Numbered from the stretch's first letter, positions 26,199 to 35,979 are shown. The stretch: 64,000 bases of DNA from G965233625 sp965233625 (GCA_965233625.1 OZ247499.1:186001-250000); one strand, 5' to 3'. A program made the numbers and translations. Notes: a model not told the origin generated them from the letters alone.

Positions 26199-27671
26199 GT
26201 GATTGCTTTAGCTCTTAGGACCGCGTGCCTCTGCTGCGTAACATTCTGCTTCGTCGCGGCGACTTGTACCAGCATTCAAGCCCAGTCCATCACGGGCGTG
26301 GTTAAAGATGTAAAGCCTAAACAAGCCATGTTCACGGTTGCATCAGCGACTAAGACCGTGACTCTGAAAGTGGATGGCAGAACCAACGGTTCGAAGAATG
26401 TCGGACTTGGTAAAACCGTCTCCGTCATCTACGACCCGGAAACTTCGATGGCGTTGGTCATCCTTCCCGCCAAACCTGCGCCAGCCGCCCCTCAGCCATA
26501 CCGCGGTAAATTCGTGAAAGTCGTCACCGAGGGCACGGGGCTAGACCACAAAGAGGCGAAGCTTAATGCGCTGCGTAACGCCATCGAGCAGGCGCTGGGC
26601 ATCTTTGTCGATGCGGAAACGCTTGTCCGCAATGACGAACTGATCCGCGACGATGTTCTGACCTACGCGCAAGGCGATGTTGAATCGTCGAAAATCATCC
26701 GCGCCTGGCGCCAGGGCGAATACTTCCACGCGAAAGTAGAAGCGCTGGTGAAAGTCGACGGCCTCAAAGAACGCGCGGCAAAATCCGGGCTGAAGACGCA
26801 GGAGATTCCCAGCCAGGCCATTCTCGATCAGATTGGCATCGACGCACGTTCAAGTGACGACGCGCGTGCTCTGCTTGCAAAGTACCTGGACAAATACGGC
26901 GCCCACAACTTCGTCCGCCCGGAAATACTTGACCAGAAAAAATCAGACTGGAAGGTTTCGGAAACGACCCCCGGCCAGTTGGATTTGCAGGTCCATTTGG
27001 CGCTCAAGCCTGATATGCCAGCCTGGCAGACCTATTCGCGATCTTTGACGCGGATTCTCAAACGGTTGAAGGGGCCAGAATATGGCTATATCACACCGTT
27101 CACCCGCAGAGTGAAGCAGAGCCGGGAAAGCAGGCAGTTCCGCAATTCAACGGACGTCTATTATCACGGCGGGCTCAACTACAAGCAGTTGCAGTACGTC
27201 AAAGACGAAAGACTAAAGCGGTCTGCGGAATGGAGTAGCTGGCTGTTTATCAACAGCGGTTTCCGCTACACGGCCCCGGACGGCGCTGAGATCGAAACAA
27301 GGTGGGAGGGGTTCCGTCTGCCAAATTTAACCGACCCTGTTTTTAAGGAAATCAAAAAACGAAAGTATGTGATCCGTGTGAGCCTTGTCGATCAGGCAGG
27401 CAATGTGTTTGCGGACACCACTCACCCGATAGGCGCCATCGTCCCGCTAACGCTACATCCGCGCGCTGTTGCCAGTGCATCCTACAAACGCACCAGCGAT
27501 CCCCACCGGTGCGATGAAATGTGGATCGCCCCATTTCTGTATTTCGAAGAGTTTGGCCTTGGACACAACATTTCAACAGACTTCCCTGTCAACGACATCC
27601 GCCTCAGCATCTCAAAGGCGGACTTTGCCAAAGTCAGCAAAGTTGTCGCGGAAATAGTCATCGCGCCGTAG
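26199..27671 (+). CDS. exported protein with LPP20/FlgT-like domain
   Basis: 490 residues from the GTG at 26199, preferred because AAGGA lies 7 bases upstream and a signal peptide (ending SIQA) then begins directly; an ATG at 26133 adds an unlikely charged leader. Residues about 100-185 resemble the LPP20/FlgT N-terminal fold (VTEGTGLDHKEAK, ALGIFVDAETLV, DVLTYAQGDVESSKI). The rest has no recognised domain. The FlgT-like unit suggests an outer-membrane or periplasmic structural protein. It is monocistronic as far as can be seen. Confidence 0.7.
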   Translation: MIALALRTACLCCVTFCFVAATCTSIQAQSITGVVKDVKPKQAMFTVASATKTVTLKVDGRTNGSKNVGLGKTVSVIYDPETSMALVILPAKPAPAAPQPYRGKFVKVVTEGTGLDHKEAKLNALRNAIEQALGIFVDAETLVRNDELIRDDVLTYAQGDVESSKIIRAWRQGEYFHAKVEALVKVDGLKERAAKSGLKTQEIPSQAILDQIGIDARSSDDARALLAKYLDKYGAHNFVRPEILDQKKSDWKVSETTPGQLDLQVHLALKPDMPAWQTYSRSLTRILKRLKGPEYGYITPFTRRVKQSRESRQFRNSTDVYYHGGLNYKQLQYVKDERLKRSAEWSSWLFINSGFRYTAPDGAEIETRWEGFRLPNLTDPVFKEIKKRKYVIRVSLVDQAGNVFADTTHPIGAIVPLTLHPRAVASASYKRTSDPHRCDEMWIAPFLYFEEFGLGHNISTDFPVNDIRLSISKADFAKVSKVVAEIVIAP

Positions 27672-27691
27672 CTGAACGAAGGCAAGCGGCG

Positions 27692-28651
27692 CTAGTCCGT
27701 AGGCTGAGGCGTCAACGATGGAGCGAGCATACTGTTCTCCAGCGTTTCACCGCGGGAAAACAATTCCGCCGCTGCTGCCGGGTTGTCCACGATCAAACCG
27801 GTAACTCCGCAATCCGTGACTGCGTAGAGCATGTCGTGGACGGCTGCGGTTTTGAAGCACCAGATTTCGATCCCTGCGGCTTCGGTGCGTGCGGAAAATT
27901 CTGGCGTCACAAGTGAAATGGGCATCACCAGAAGTTGGCAGCCTAATGCCTGGCAGCGTTGGATGATTTCTTCTGGCGAGAAAACAACACGCCGGAAACT
28001 GCTGCGGAAAATAGTGGTGTAGCCCAGCTTCATGCCGCTGTCACGGTATTCCTCAAGGATGCGGTATTCGCCGAAAACTATGGCACGCTGCTTGGCGACG
28101 CCGTTTCTTTCCAGGCAGTCGAGCAGCGGTTTTCGGATGCCTGGCGATTTGACATCGAGCACCCACTTGATGCTGCCGTTATCAAACCGGGCGAGAATTT
28201 CGTCCAGCGATAACACTTTCCCGGGCGGATTGGCGAGCACCGTACAGCGTTGAAGTTCGTCCGTGTTCATACTGGCCAGTTCGCCGCAGCAATCTGTTTT
28301 CGCGTCGAGCACCGGGTCGTGAAACGCCACCAGTTGTCCGTCTTTTGTCTGGCGGATGTCGATTTCTATCCAATCCGCGGACGCATCCAGCGCGCTCTGG
28401 ATGGCATGTGCGGTATTGCCGGTGCACCTTCCATCCGCTCCAGTCGCCGTGCATTGAAGTGCAGAACCGCGGTGTCCAATGATGGCGGGCCGCGGCCCGC
28501 GATAGTCCGCGATGGTCCTTGGCGTGCGGAAACACATAACCGCCGGAAACCGCTCAGCCGCTACGTAAATGCGGCTGGTGAGAGATGAGACCACGAGGAG
28601 AACAAGGATCGCCGGCAATCCTGCCCACTTTAGCCAGTGCAGCCTTCTCAT
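27692..28651 (-). CDS. glycerophosphodiester phosphodiesterase (GDPD) family protein
   Basis: 319 residues with an N-terminal membrane segment (9-30). The TIM-barrel catalytic set is H60-R61-G, E96-x-D98 (WIEIDIR) and H111-D112 (AFHDPV). The family ENT motif is GNT (78-80). An insert after the HRG has extra cysteines (C67, C76), and C-pairs recur at DCCG. The family hydrolyses glycerophosphodiesters from membrane phospholipids to glycerol-3-phosphate; the anchored form should act outside the cytoplasmic face. It lies 95 bases after the FAAL-ACP-AOS gene in the same direction and may be co-transcribed. Confidence 0.88.
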   Translation of the reverse strand: MRRLHWLKWAGLPAILVLLVVSSLTSRIYVAAERFPAVMCFRTPRTIADYRGPRPAIIGHRGSALQCTATGADGRCTGNTAHAIQSALDASADWIEIDIRQTKDGQLVAFHDPVLDAKTDCCGELASMNTDELQRCTVLANPPGKVLSLDEILARFDNGSIKWVLDVKSPGIRKPLLDCLERNGVAKQRAIVFGEYRILEEYRDSGMKLGYTTIFRSSFRRVVFSPEEIIQRCQALGCQLLVMPISLVTPEFSARTEAAGIEIWCFKTAAVHDMLYAVTDCGVTGLIVDNPAAAAELFSRGETLENSMLAPSLTPQPTD

Positions 28652-28746
28652 GAATGGACTTCCCGCGTACGTTGCGAAACTTCAGAGCGTAAGCACGGGA
28701 ATGTTAGCGTTGATCGTCCGGATGCAGCAATACCGCTGGTTTTCGT

Positions 28747-31700
28747 TCAAGCAGCGCCGCCGGACGCTTCGCTGAGGTGACCGGGGTCAATCTTGGCGAG
28801 TTCCTCCGCGGCAGCGTCTACGGTGTAGATGATCTGCTCTTCGGTGTGGGCGGAAGTGACGAAGAATCGTAGGCGTGATTTTTCTTCCTCGACCGCAGGG
28901 TGCAGAATCGGCTGAACATTCACGCCCCGCGCGGCAAGTTGCCCGGACAACTGAAGCGCGTGCAGCGAGTTTCCGATGATCAGCGGAACAACGGGCGTGC
29001 CGTCGCTGAGGCCGGTGTTCATGCCACGTTCCTGAGCACGCTCGATAAAGAGGCGTGCGTTCGCGCGGACGCGTGTGACGCGTTCTGGCTCGCGCTCCAG
29101 CAGATGGATCGCGGCGATCGTTGCTGCTGAGTGCGACGGCGGAACGCCTGTCGAGAACACGAAACTTGGCGCCGTGTACTTCAGGTACTCAATCAGTTCC
29201 TTGCTGCCGGCGATAAAGCCGCCGCCACCGCCGCCAAGACCCTTACTCATGGTGCCCATGATGATATCGACGTCTTTGGGATCGCAGCCGTAATGTTCAA
29301 TCAGACCGCGGCCGGTGGCGCCCATGGTTCCCAGCGAATGGGCTTCGTCCATGTACAGGATCGCTTTGTGCTTCTTCTTAACTTTGATGAAGCCGGGCAG
29401 GTCCGGGAAGTCACCGTCCATACTGTATAAGCCTTCAATGGCAATCAGTACGCGGCGGTAGTTCATCCGCACTTCGCTAAGGATATCGTCCACCGCCTGC
29501 CAGTCGTTGTGTTCAAACGGACGGCGGCGGGCGCCGGAAAGTTCAGCGCCTTTGATGATGCTATTGTGGGCCAGCGCATCGTGCAGGATCAGGTCGCCTG
29601 CACCAAACAGGTGGCCGATGGTCGTTTCGTTACAGACATGGCCGCCGACATAGGTGATGCAAGCTTCGCGGCCGGTCCAGCGGATAAGCAGTTCTTCCAG
29701 TTCGCGGTGAACACGCCGTTCGCCCGACAGCAGCCGGCTGGCGGAGACGCTGGTGCCGTACTCATCGATGGCTTCTTTGGCCGCCTGCATGACAACGGGA
29801 TCGCTGGCCATCGCGATGTAATCGTAGGTGGAGAAGTTAATCATCTCCTGGCCTTCAATCACCGTGGTGGCGCCGGTCGGGGCGTCGTGCACTTTGAAAT
29901 AAGGGTTCTGGACGCCTGTCGCCAGAAGCAGATTCTTCATCTGCTTCAGCCGGGTCAGCTCCGGCATCTTGTCGAACCGGCAGTAGTCTTCTTTACCACC
30001 GTTAAGATGTGAAGATGCATCCGCCTCTGGCGAAGCGCTATTGCCGGGCTGATCGCCGATGTACTTGTCGATGGCCGTAGCAACTTCGCGGATGGTTTCG
30101 ATCTGCTGCAGCACTTCATCGGGGAAGCGGCCGCCGAATTTCTGCTCCAGCGCGTTGGCGATCTGCAACCGTTCCAGCGAGTCCAGGCCGAGGTCGATAA
30201 CGATATTGGTATCCAGGTGCAGTTCTTTCGCCCGCTCGCGACCTACGAAGCGGACCTGCTCTTTGACCGCGGCGACGATCTCCGGGTTGAGGCCCGAGTC
30301 TTCTTCTGCGGAAACCTTGAGCAACTTGGCCGGCGCCTCAGCAGCCTGGTGCGGTTGATCCGTGCGCCACAGGTACCAGTCGGCCACAATGGAAAGACGC
30401 TTCTCCACCAGATCAGCGCGGCAGGCGTGCCGTTGGATCTTGCCGCTGGATGTTTTGGGAATCGACCCTGGCCGGACCAGAATGACTGCATCGGGCGGTA
30501 GATCGTGTTCGGCAGTAATCGCGCTGCGTATCTGCGCGATGACGCCGCCGAAGTCTTTGTTGCGGCTGCGTTCCACTTCCGCCACAACCACCAGCCGCTC
30601 TCGACCTGCAACATCAACCGCGAACGCGGCGCATCCGCCGGAACGGAGACGGTCGCTCACGCTCTCGACGGTTGCTTCAATGTCCTGCGGGTAACGGTTC
30701 ACACCGCGGACGATAATCAGGTCTTTCACGCGGCCGGTGACGAAGAGTTCGCCATCGTCAATGAATCCGTAGTCACCCGTCCGCAGATATTCCTTGCCCT
30801 TATCATGTGGCGGAGCGAGCTTCGCGTGGAATGTCTTTTGAGTTTCTTCAGGTTTCCGCCAATAGCCTTTGCCGATGCTGGGCGAAATAACCCAGATCTC
30901 GCCAACGGCGCGCGGTGCACAGGGGACGCGTGTTTCGGGCTCGACGATGATGACTTCTTCGTCGGGTAGAATGCGGCCGCAGCCCACTAGCTGACGGGCG
31001 TTTTCATCGTCGGCGTCCACAGATTCCACGCGGTGCTCTTCAATCAGGCGCCCGTGATAATCGCGGATGACGGGTTCCTGTTGTTTGACGCTGCCGGTGA
31101 CAATCAGCGTTGTTTCGGCCATGCCGTAACAGGCATAGTGCGTGGCCGCGCGGAAGCCGTAAGGTGCAAACTTTTCGGTAAAGGCGTTCAGACTGTCTGG
31201 CTTGATAGGCTCGGCGCCATTGAAAGCCACATCCCAGGAACTCAAGTCCAGGCCTTCGCACTGATCGTCTTCAATCTTCTCGACACACAGGTCATAAGCG
31301 AAGTTGGGGCCGCCACTGATGGTGACGTTGTACTTGGAGATGGCCTGCAGCCAGCGGACAGGCTTTTGCAGGAACGACATGGGCGACATCAGCACATTGG
31401 GCCGGCCGTAATACAGCGGCTTCAGCACGCCGCCGACAAGGCCCATGTCGTGATAGGTCGGCAGCCACGTCATGCCGACGCCGGAGCGTGACGGCTCAAA
31501 CGAATGCACAATCAAACCGCAGTTATGCATCAGATTGGCATGCGTCAGCATCACACCTTTGGGCGTCCCGGTAGAGCCCGAGGTGTATTGCAGAACGGCC
31601 AGCGTACCGGAATCAATGACTGGCGCCGACCAGTTGGCAGCTTCGCCCGTATCGATCTCGTCAACGGCGATCCATTCGACTTCGCGCAGATGCGGCGCTT

Positions 31701-32118
31701 CGTCCAGCATATTGACGACGCGATCCGCCACAGATTTTGTGGTCAGCGCAGCGCGGGCGCCAGCGTCATCAGAAATCGCCTCGATCCGCGTCATATTGCG
31801 GTTTCGGCGTGGTGGATAGGCGGGAACCGGCGTTACACCCGCATAGAGGCATCCGAAAAACGCTTCCACAAACTCAAGACCTGGAGGAAACAGCAACAAC
31901 GCTCTTTCCCCAGCCAGCCCTTTTTCCGCAAATTTCGCCCCGATTGCTTTCGCGCGTTCGTTTAGCTCTTGATAAGTCAGGCTGACTTCTTCGTTTTCGC
32001 CATCCACCAGGTAGTAGAAAGAGGTCTCAGCCGGTTGTTCAGCAGCCCAGAATTGCAGACGGTCTACAAGGGTGCCGCCGGGCGGCTGAAAGGGCGCGAA
32101 TAGATCGTCGAGTTTCAC
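28747..32118 (-). CDS. trifunctional fatty acyl-AMP ligase / acyl carrier / alpha-oxoamine synthase
   Basis: 1123 residues, three domains in order. Residues 1-590: fatty acyl-AMP ligase, with YTSGSTGTPKG (178-188), HYACYGMAE (327-335) and the late lysine K560 in SGKIQR. Residues about 610-690: acyl carrier protein with the phosphopantetheine serine S647 in LGLDSL. Residues about 715-1110: PLP-dependent alpha-oxoamine synthase (serine palmitoyltransferase/KBL type), with DEAHSLG (924-930) and the Schiff-base lysine K959 in MSKGLG. The expected reaction is activation of a fatty acid, transfer to the carrier and decarboxylative condensation with an amino acid to an alpha-aminoketone, as in sphingoid-base synthesis. 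The amino acid and the final lipid are unknown. Confidence 0.93.
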   Translation of the reverse strand: MKLDDLFAPFQPPGGTLVDRLQFWAAEQPAETSFYYLVDGENEEVSLTYQELNERAKAIGAKFAEKGLAGERALLLFPPGLEFVEAFFGCLYAGVTPVPAYPPRRNRNMTRIEAISDDAGARAALTTKSVADRVVNMLDEAPHLREVEWIAVDEIDTGEAANWSAPVIDSGTLAVLQYTSGSTGTPKGVMLTHANLMHNCGLIVHSFEPSRSGVGMTWLPTYHDMGLVGGVLKPLYYGRPNVLMSPMSFLQKPVRWLQAISKYNVTISGGPNFAYDLCVEKIEDDQCEGLDLSSWDVAFNGAEPIKPDSLNAFTEKFAPYGFRAATHYACYGMAETTLIVTGSVKQQEPVIRDYHGRLIEEHRVESVDADDENARQLVGCGRILPDEEVIIVEPETRVPCAPRAVGEIWVISPSIGKGYWRKPEETQKTFHAKLAPPHDKGKEYLRTGDYGFIDDGELFVTGRVKDLIIVRGVNRYPQDIEATVESVSDRLRSGGCAAFAVDVAGRERLVVVAEVERSRNKDFGGVIAQIRSAITAEHDLPPDAVILVRPGSIPKTSSGKIQRHACRADLVEKRLSIVADWYLWRTDQPHQAAEAPAKLLKVSAEEDSGLNPEIVAAVKEQVRFVGRERAKELHLDTNIVIDLGLDSLERLQIANALEQKFGGRFPDEVLQQIETIREVATAIDKYIGDQPGNSASPEADASSHLNGGKEDYCRFDKMPELTRLKQMKNLLLATGVQNPYFKVHDAPTGATTVIEGQEMINFSTYDYIAMASDPVVMQAAKEAIDEYGTSVSASRLLSGERRVHRELEELLIRWTGREACITYVGGHVCNETTIGHLFGAGDLILHDALAHNSIIKGAELSGARRRPFEHNDWQAVDDILSEVRMNYRRVLIAIEGLYSMDGDFPDLPGFIKVKKKHKAILYMDEAHSLGTMGATGRGLIEHYGCDPKDVDIIMGTMSKGLGGGGGGFIAGSKELIEYLKYTAPSFVFSTGVPPSHSAATIAAIHLLEREPERVTRVRANARLFIERAQERGMNTGLSDGTPVVPLIIGNSLHALQLSGQLAARGVNVQPILHPAVEEEKSRLRFFVTSAHTEEQIIYTVDAAAEELAKIDPGHLSEASGGAA

Positions 32119-32561
32119 CGTGGTTCAAACTCCGGGTTTTACGGTTGCCACGCAGCATCATTATCTGCGGCTTCGCTGATGTACGGTCCATGCAGGCCGT
32201 TGCGAAAATCAAGCGGGCGATTGCCTGATTCTTAAGTCATGCTAGCAACCGGGGTGATTCTGGCATCCCACCTTTGCCAGTTTAACGTCAAAACCGGCTA
32301 ACGAGAGGGGTCACACTAACTTACCTAGGTTAAATAGCCGCTTCAAACGGAATGCGGCAATTATTCGGACGATAGCGGCTGCCGGAAATTGCTTCCACAT
32401 CAGTTGCTTTTCCAGCCACTGCAGCCGTCGCGGCATTTGGCCAAACCGTTTGACGCAACGTATTTTTGGAGTATCGGCAGACACCTTGGGAAGTGTGCAA
32501 CCCGAATGACCTGCACAAACGATTCATCGCAACTTCGGACACAACGAATACGGAAAACCCG
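32119..32561. other. intergenic region
   Basis: 443 bases between the divergent FAAL-ACP-AOS gene and a small plus-strand gene. It contains an inverted pair AGCCGCT / AGCGGCT (about 32336-32386) and an embedded GCCGC / GCGGC pair. Short frames here lack leaders or recognisable features. No promoter is clear. Confidence 0.5.
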
Positions 32562-32789
32562 ATGCAAACCACGGCTCCTACCATGACGCCCCCCTCTCAA
32601 GGGGCAGCCTGGCAGTATCTTGTTGAGAAAACACGCGACAACGGCGGCATGCAGCAACTGCTCAATCTCCGCGGATCGGAAGGATGGGAACTGGTCAACG
32701 TCGTACGGGAAGAATCTGCCACGGGCACCCGCAAGACCAACCGCATACGCAATGCCAGCTGGACACTCTTTTTCAAACGAAGCGTCTGA
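32562..32789 (+). CDS. small DUF4177-like protein
   Basis: 75 residues from ATG 32562. The body fits DUF4177: WQYLVEKT, a LRGSEGWELVNV core and a WTLFFKR end strand. These are small soluble alpha/beta proteins of unknown function. An in-frame extension to 32466 is open but has no leader sense. Upstream of the ClpP-like gene by 114 bases. Confidence 0.65.
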   Translation: MQTTAPTMTPPSQGAAWQYLVEKTRDNGGMQQLLNLRGSEGWELVNVVREESATGTRKTNRIRNASWTLFFKRSV

Positions 32790-32903
32790 TGCCGGAGCCA
32801 GGCTGTGCTGGTATGCTGGGCAAATCCGTTTCACAGCTAAATATATGTGTCTCACTAGGGTGGCTTGGCTATCCGTGGTGCACATCACCCAGCGAATCCA
32901 GCG

Positions 32904-33461
32904 ATGACAGACTTTGAAGATTCTGAAGCAGGCGAAGACACGCCAGAGGAAGAAGGACCGCGCGAATTCTCTCTGATCGGCGACCTGAACGACTCCGAAG
33001 CAGAGCTTACGGGCCAGCTGTTGGAAGTGCCTGAAGGCGGCGAGTGCACCATCTACTTCAACTGCCCAGGCGGAAACCCCCACTCGGCCATTTCACTCAT
33101 GACGCTGATGCTGATCCGGCGGTTGAACGCCACCGGCATCGTGCTTGGCGAATGCTCTTCGGCCGCACTCTGGCCGTTGGCCGCTTGTCGCCGCCGTATT
33201 GTGACGCCTTACAGCGTGCTGCTGTTTCATCCCATGAAGTCCGAAAGTGAAGAGAATATCTCGCTGGTGGAAGCCGCCGAGTGGGTCCGCTACTTCAGCA
33301 AACTGGAAAAAGAGATGGACGTGCTGCTGGCCGACGTCTTTGGCATCCCCTTTGAAACGCTGAACCAGTGGATGCAACCCGGTAGATTCGTTGGCGGTGT
33401 CGAGTTCGCCGAAGCTGGCCTGGCGGAACTGGTCCAGCTAAGAGACCTTATTAATAGGTAA
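32904..33461 (+). CDS. ClpP-like serine peptidase-fold protein
   Basis: 185 residues from ATG 32904, with an acidic N-terminal tail. The ClpP/crotonase fold is recognisable: FNCPGGNP (oxyanion-side loop), GECSSAA with candidate nucleophile S86, and LLFHPM with candidate H109; the S-to-H spacing is two short of the usual. The third catalytic residue is not obvious. It lacks the canonical ClpP SMG and HQP motifs, so it is a divergent paralogue, not the housekeeping ClpP, and may have other substrates. 20 bases before the nitroreductase gene, probably co-transcribed. Confidence 0.75.
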   Translation: MTDFEDSEAGEDTPEEEGPREFSLIGDLNDSEAELTGQLLEVPEGGECTIYFNCPGGNPHSAISLMTLMLIRRLNATGIVLGECSSAALWPLAACRRRIVTPYSVLLFHPMKSESEENISLVEAAEWVRYFSKLEKEMDVLLADVFGIPFETLNQWMQPGRFVGGVEFAEAGLAELVQLRDLINR

Positions 33462-33481
33462 ATAGGTACAGGTAACCGTCC

Positions 33482-34141
33482 ATGTCGCGGATTCCCCTGC
33501 CGGGCTACAAGCAACTTCCACCGGCTGAAATGTTGCAGAAGGCGACAACTTTCCGCCAGCAGATGAGCCTCCGCCGCACTGTCCGCGATTTTTCGCCGCA
33601 AGAGGTCCCTCTAGAGATCATTCAGCAGTGCCTGTTAACTGCGGGCTCGGCGCCGAGCGGGGCGAATCAGCAGCCCTGGACCTTTGTGGTTGTTTCCAGC
33701 GAAGCGAAGAAACGCGAAATCCGTCTGGCTGCGGAAGCGGAAGAACGCGAATTCTACAGCAACCGCGCCCCGGAAGAATGGCTCAGCGCGCTGGCGCCCC
33801 TGGGTGTGGATGCGCAGAAACCCTTTCTAGAGACGGCGCCGTATCTTATTGCCGTGTTCGTGCAGTCGTCGGGTGTCGCCGAAGATGGTGTACCCGTCAA
33901 ACATTACTACCCGGTTGAATCGACGGGTATCGCCACCGGGCTGCTCATCGCCGCACTTCACAACGCTGGCTTGGCGACGTTGACACACACGCCGGCGCCG
34001 ATGCGGTTTCTCAACCAGATACTCGACCGGCCCAGCACCGAGCGTCCCTTCGTGCTGCTCGTAACTGGCTATCCAGCCCAAGACGCCACGGTGCCCGGTA
34101 TCACACGCAAGCCGCTGGAAGATATTGCGGTGTTTCTTTAA
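33482..34141 (+). CDS. nitroreductase-family flavoprotein, iodotyrosine deiodinase-like
   Basis: 219 residues of the FMN nitroreductase fold with strong similarity to the iodotyrosine deiodinase branch: SLRRTVRDFS, PSGANQQPW, RAPEEWL, HYYPVESTGIA, THTPAPMRFL, RPFVLLVTGYPA, and ITRKPL. Members reductively remove halogens from halotyrosines; bacterial ones are known. The active-site lid (YSNRAPEEWLS) is present, which supports halophenol chemistry over generic nitroreduction. Substrate in this organism is unproven. Follows the ClpP-like gene. Confidence 0.85.
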   Translation: MSRIPLPGYKQLPPAEMLQKATTFRQQMSLRRTVRDFSPQEVPLEIIQQCLLTAGSAPSGANQQPWTFVVVSSEAKKREIRLAAEAEEREFYSNRAPEEWLSALAPLGVDAQKPFLETAPYLIAVFVQSSGVAEDGVPVKHYYPVESTGIATGLLIAALHNAGLATLTHTPAPMRFLNQILDRPSTERPFVLLVTGYPAQDATVPGITRKPLEDIAVFL

Positions 34142-34271
34142 GAATGCCGGGCTGATCGCCGCTGTTGCTGGCAAATAGTTGCATTCGCCCTACGTGGCAA
34201 ACTACATTCGGTACTCTCACCGGGCGGGCCACGCCCAGATCTTACGCCACACCGCTGAAGGAAACGCATCT

Positions 34272-35285
34272 ATGAAAACCTGGTATCCGCCATCGCTGCG
34301 GTTTCTTGTTGTATTGAGCTTCGTCGCCCTGCCTCTGGCCCTTCGCGCAGACGAGGTGAAGCCCGTTCGCATGGGCGCCGGGAATATGACCTTTGAGACG
34401 GTGCCAGGCTGGGGCCTGCGGCCCGATGGTTCATCGGCGTTGGGGCCGACGCACGGCGCCGTCGTGATTGATAAGGCGGGCAATATCTATACCAGTGCGA
34501 AGAAGGGCGTTGTTGTCTTCTCACCCGATGGCAAAGTGATCCACTCTTACGAAGGTCCGAAATACTCCAACATCCATGACATGGAAATCCGGGAAGAAGC
34601 GGACGGGCAGGAATACATTTATGGCGCCCGTAATGCGGATGCTGAAGGAATCAAATTCAGCATCAAAACGGGCGAAATTGTGCTGAAGCTAGGTGTGCCC
34701 GCAGAAGCAAACCTGGGCAAGATCCGCTTCAATCCAACTGCCATTACCGTGGCGGACAACGGCGACATCTTTCTGTCCAACGGATACGCCAGCAACCACA
34801 TTTTCCGCTACGACAAAGACGGCAAATACCTGGCGCACTTCGGCGAAAAAGGCAACGCGTTAAAACAGTTCAACACGGCCCACGGCATGACGATTGACAA
34901 ACGGTATGATCCGCCACGACTGTTGATCTGTGACCGTAACCATAAGCCCAAAGGCCGGCTAGTGCATTACAGCCTGGAAGGTGAATTCCTGGGCGAAGTC
35001 GTTACGGGTCTGGGGATGCCTACATCTGTTTCCATTCAGGGCGACTATGTTTCGGTGCCTGACCTGCAGGGTCGCGTCGTTATTCTTGATAAAACTAACA
35101 CCATCATCGCCGTTCTGGGACACAACCCTAATCCCAGCAAACGCGGCTTCAACGTGCCGCAGTCGCAGTGGATTGAAGGTATCTTCAGCGGCACGCATGG
35201 CTCTTACTGGGACAAAGACGGCAATCTTTATGTGCAGGACTGGAATGTATCTGGCCGCATCATGAAACTTGTCCGTGTACAATAA
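34272..35285 (+). CDS. exported NHL-repeat (beta-propeller) protein
   Basis: 337 residues from ATG 34272, chosen because GAAGGA lies 9 bases upstream and a signal peptide follows (ending LRAD). The body has NHL-like blades (GAVVIDKAGNIY, TAITVADNGDIF, GSYWDKDGNLYV). The family includes peptidyl-hydroxyglycine lyase-like and 6-bladed propellers; a specific activity cannot be assigned. It is followed 43 bases later by a DUF1080 protein gene, a common planctomycete pairing. Confidence 0.85.
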   Translation: MKTWYPPSLRFLVVLSFVALPLALRADEVKPVRMGAGNMTFETVPGWGLRPDGSSALGPTHGAVVIDKAGNIYTSAKKGVVVFSPDGKVIHSYEGPKYSNIHDMEIREEADGQEYIYGARNADAEGIKFSIKTGEIVLKLGVPAEANLGKIRFNPTAITVADNGDIFLSNGYASNHIFRYDKDGKYLAHFGEKGNALKQFNTAHGMTIDKRYDPPRLLICDRNHKPKGRLVHYSLEGEFLGEVVTGLGMPTSVSIQGDYVSVPDLQGRVVILDKTNTIIAVLGHNPNPSKRGFNVPQSQWIEGIFSGTHGSYWDKDGNLYVQDWNVSGRIMKLVRVQ

Positions 35286-35328
35286 GCGTTTTCCATCAAC
35301 GAAATCTAAACTCCGAAAGGTACTCACA

Positions 35329-35979
35329 ATGAAACAAGCCGCCTGGATTCTTAGCACTCTTGCATTAGTCGTTTGTGCAACGCAGGCTTTTGCCGCCGAC
35401 AAACAGAAGGATGGCTGGATGCCGCTTTTTAACGGCAAAAACCTGGACAACTTTGAACAGCGTAATGGCACTGCCACCTACCGCATTGAAGAAGGCGCCA
35501 TCGTCGGCAAGACCAACGAAGGCAGTCCTAACTCGTTCCTTTGCACCAAGAAGCAATACGGAGACTTTGAACTGCGGTTTGAAGTGAAGGTGGACGATGC
35601 GCTGAACTCCGGCGTGCAGATCCGTTCCGCCAGCAAAGGCGGTGAGCCTTCTGGCCGTGTGCATGGCCCACAGGTGGAAATCGCCACCAATGGCACTGCC
35701 GGTTTCATCTACGGCGAAGCACTGGGCACCGGTTGGTTGAGCGAAGACCGCTCAGACGCCAAAGCTAAGGCCGCGTTCAAAAAAGGTGAATGGAACAAGT
35801 ATTACGTCGTGGCCAAAGGTAACTCGATTAAGACCTGGGTCAACGATGTGCCCGTCGCCGATCTGACAGACACCAAGAGCAACATGAGTAAAGGTTTCAT
35901 CGGCTTGCAGGTGCATGGCATCAAGAAGGGAACCGGCCCTTACGAAGTGCGCTGGCGTAACCTGATGATTAAGGAATAA
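35329..35979 (+). CDS. exported DUF1080 (3-keto-disaccharide hydrolase-like) protein
   Basis: 216 residues from ATG 35329, which starts a signal peptide (ending AFA). It is a concanavalin-like DUF1080 domain: WMPLFNGKNLDNFE, a YRIEEGAIVG strand, DFELRFEVKV, GVQIRS, and a GFIGLQVHG end. Some DUF1080 proteins act on 3-ketoglycosides; most are untested. An upstream in-frame ATG at 35269 overlaps the NHL gene and has no leader. Confidence 0.9.
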   Translation: MKQAAWILSTLALVVCATQAFAADKQKDGWMPLFNGKNLDNFEQRNGTATYRIEEGAIVGKTNEGSPNSFLCTKKQYGDFELRFEVKVDDALNSGVQIRSASKGGEPSGRVHGPQVEIATNGTAGFIYGEALGTGWLSEDRSDAKAKAAFKKGEWNKYYVVAKGNSIKTWVNDVPVADLTDTKSNMSKGFIGLQVHGIKKGTGPYEVRWRNLMIKE

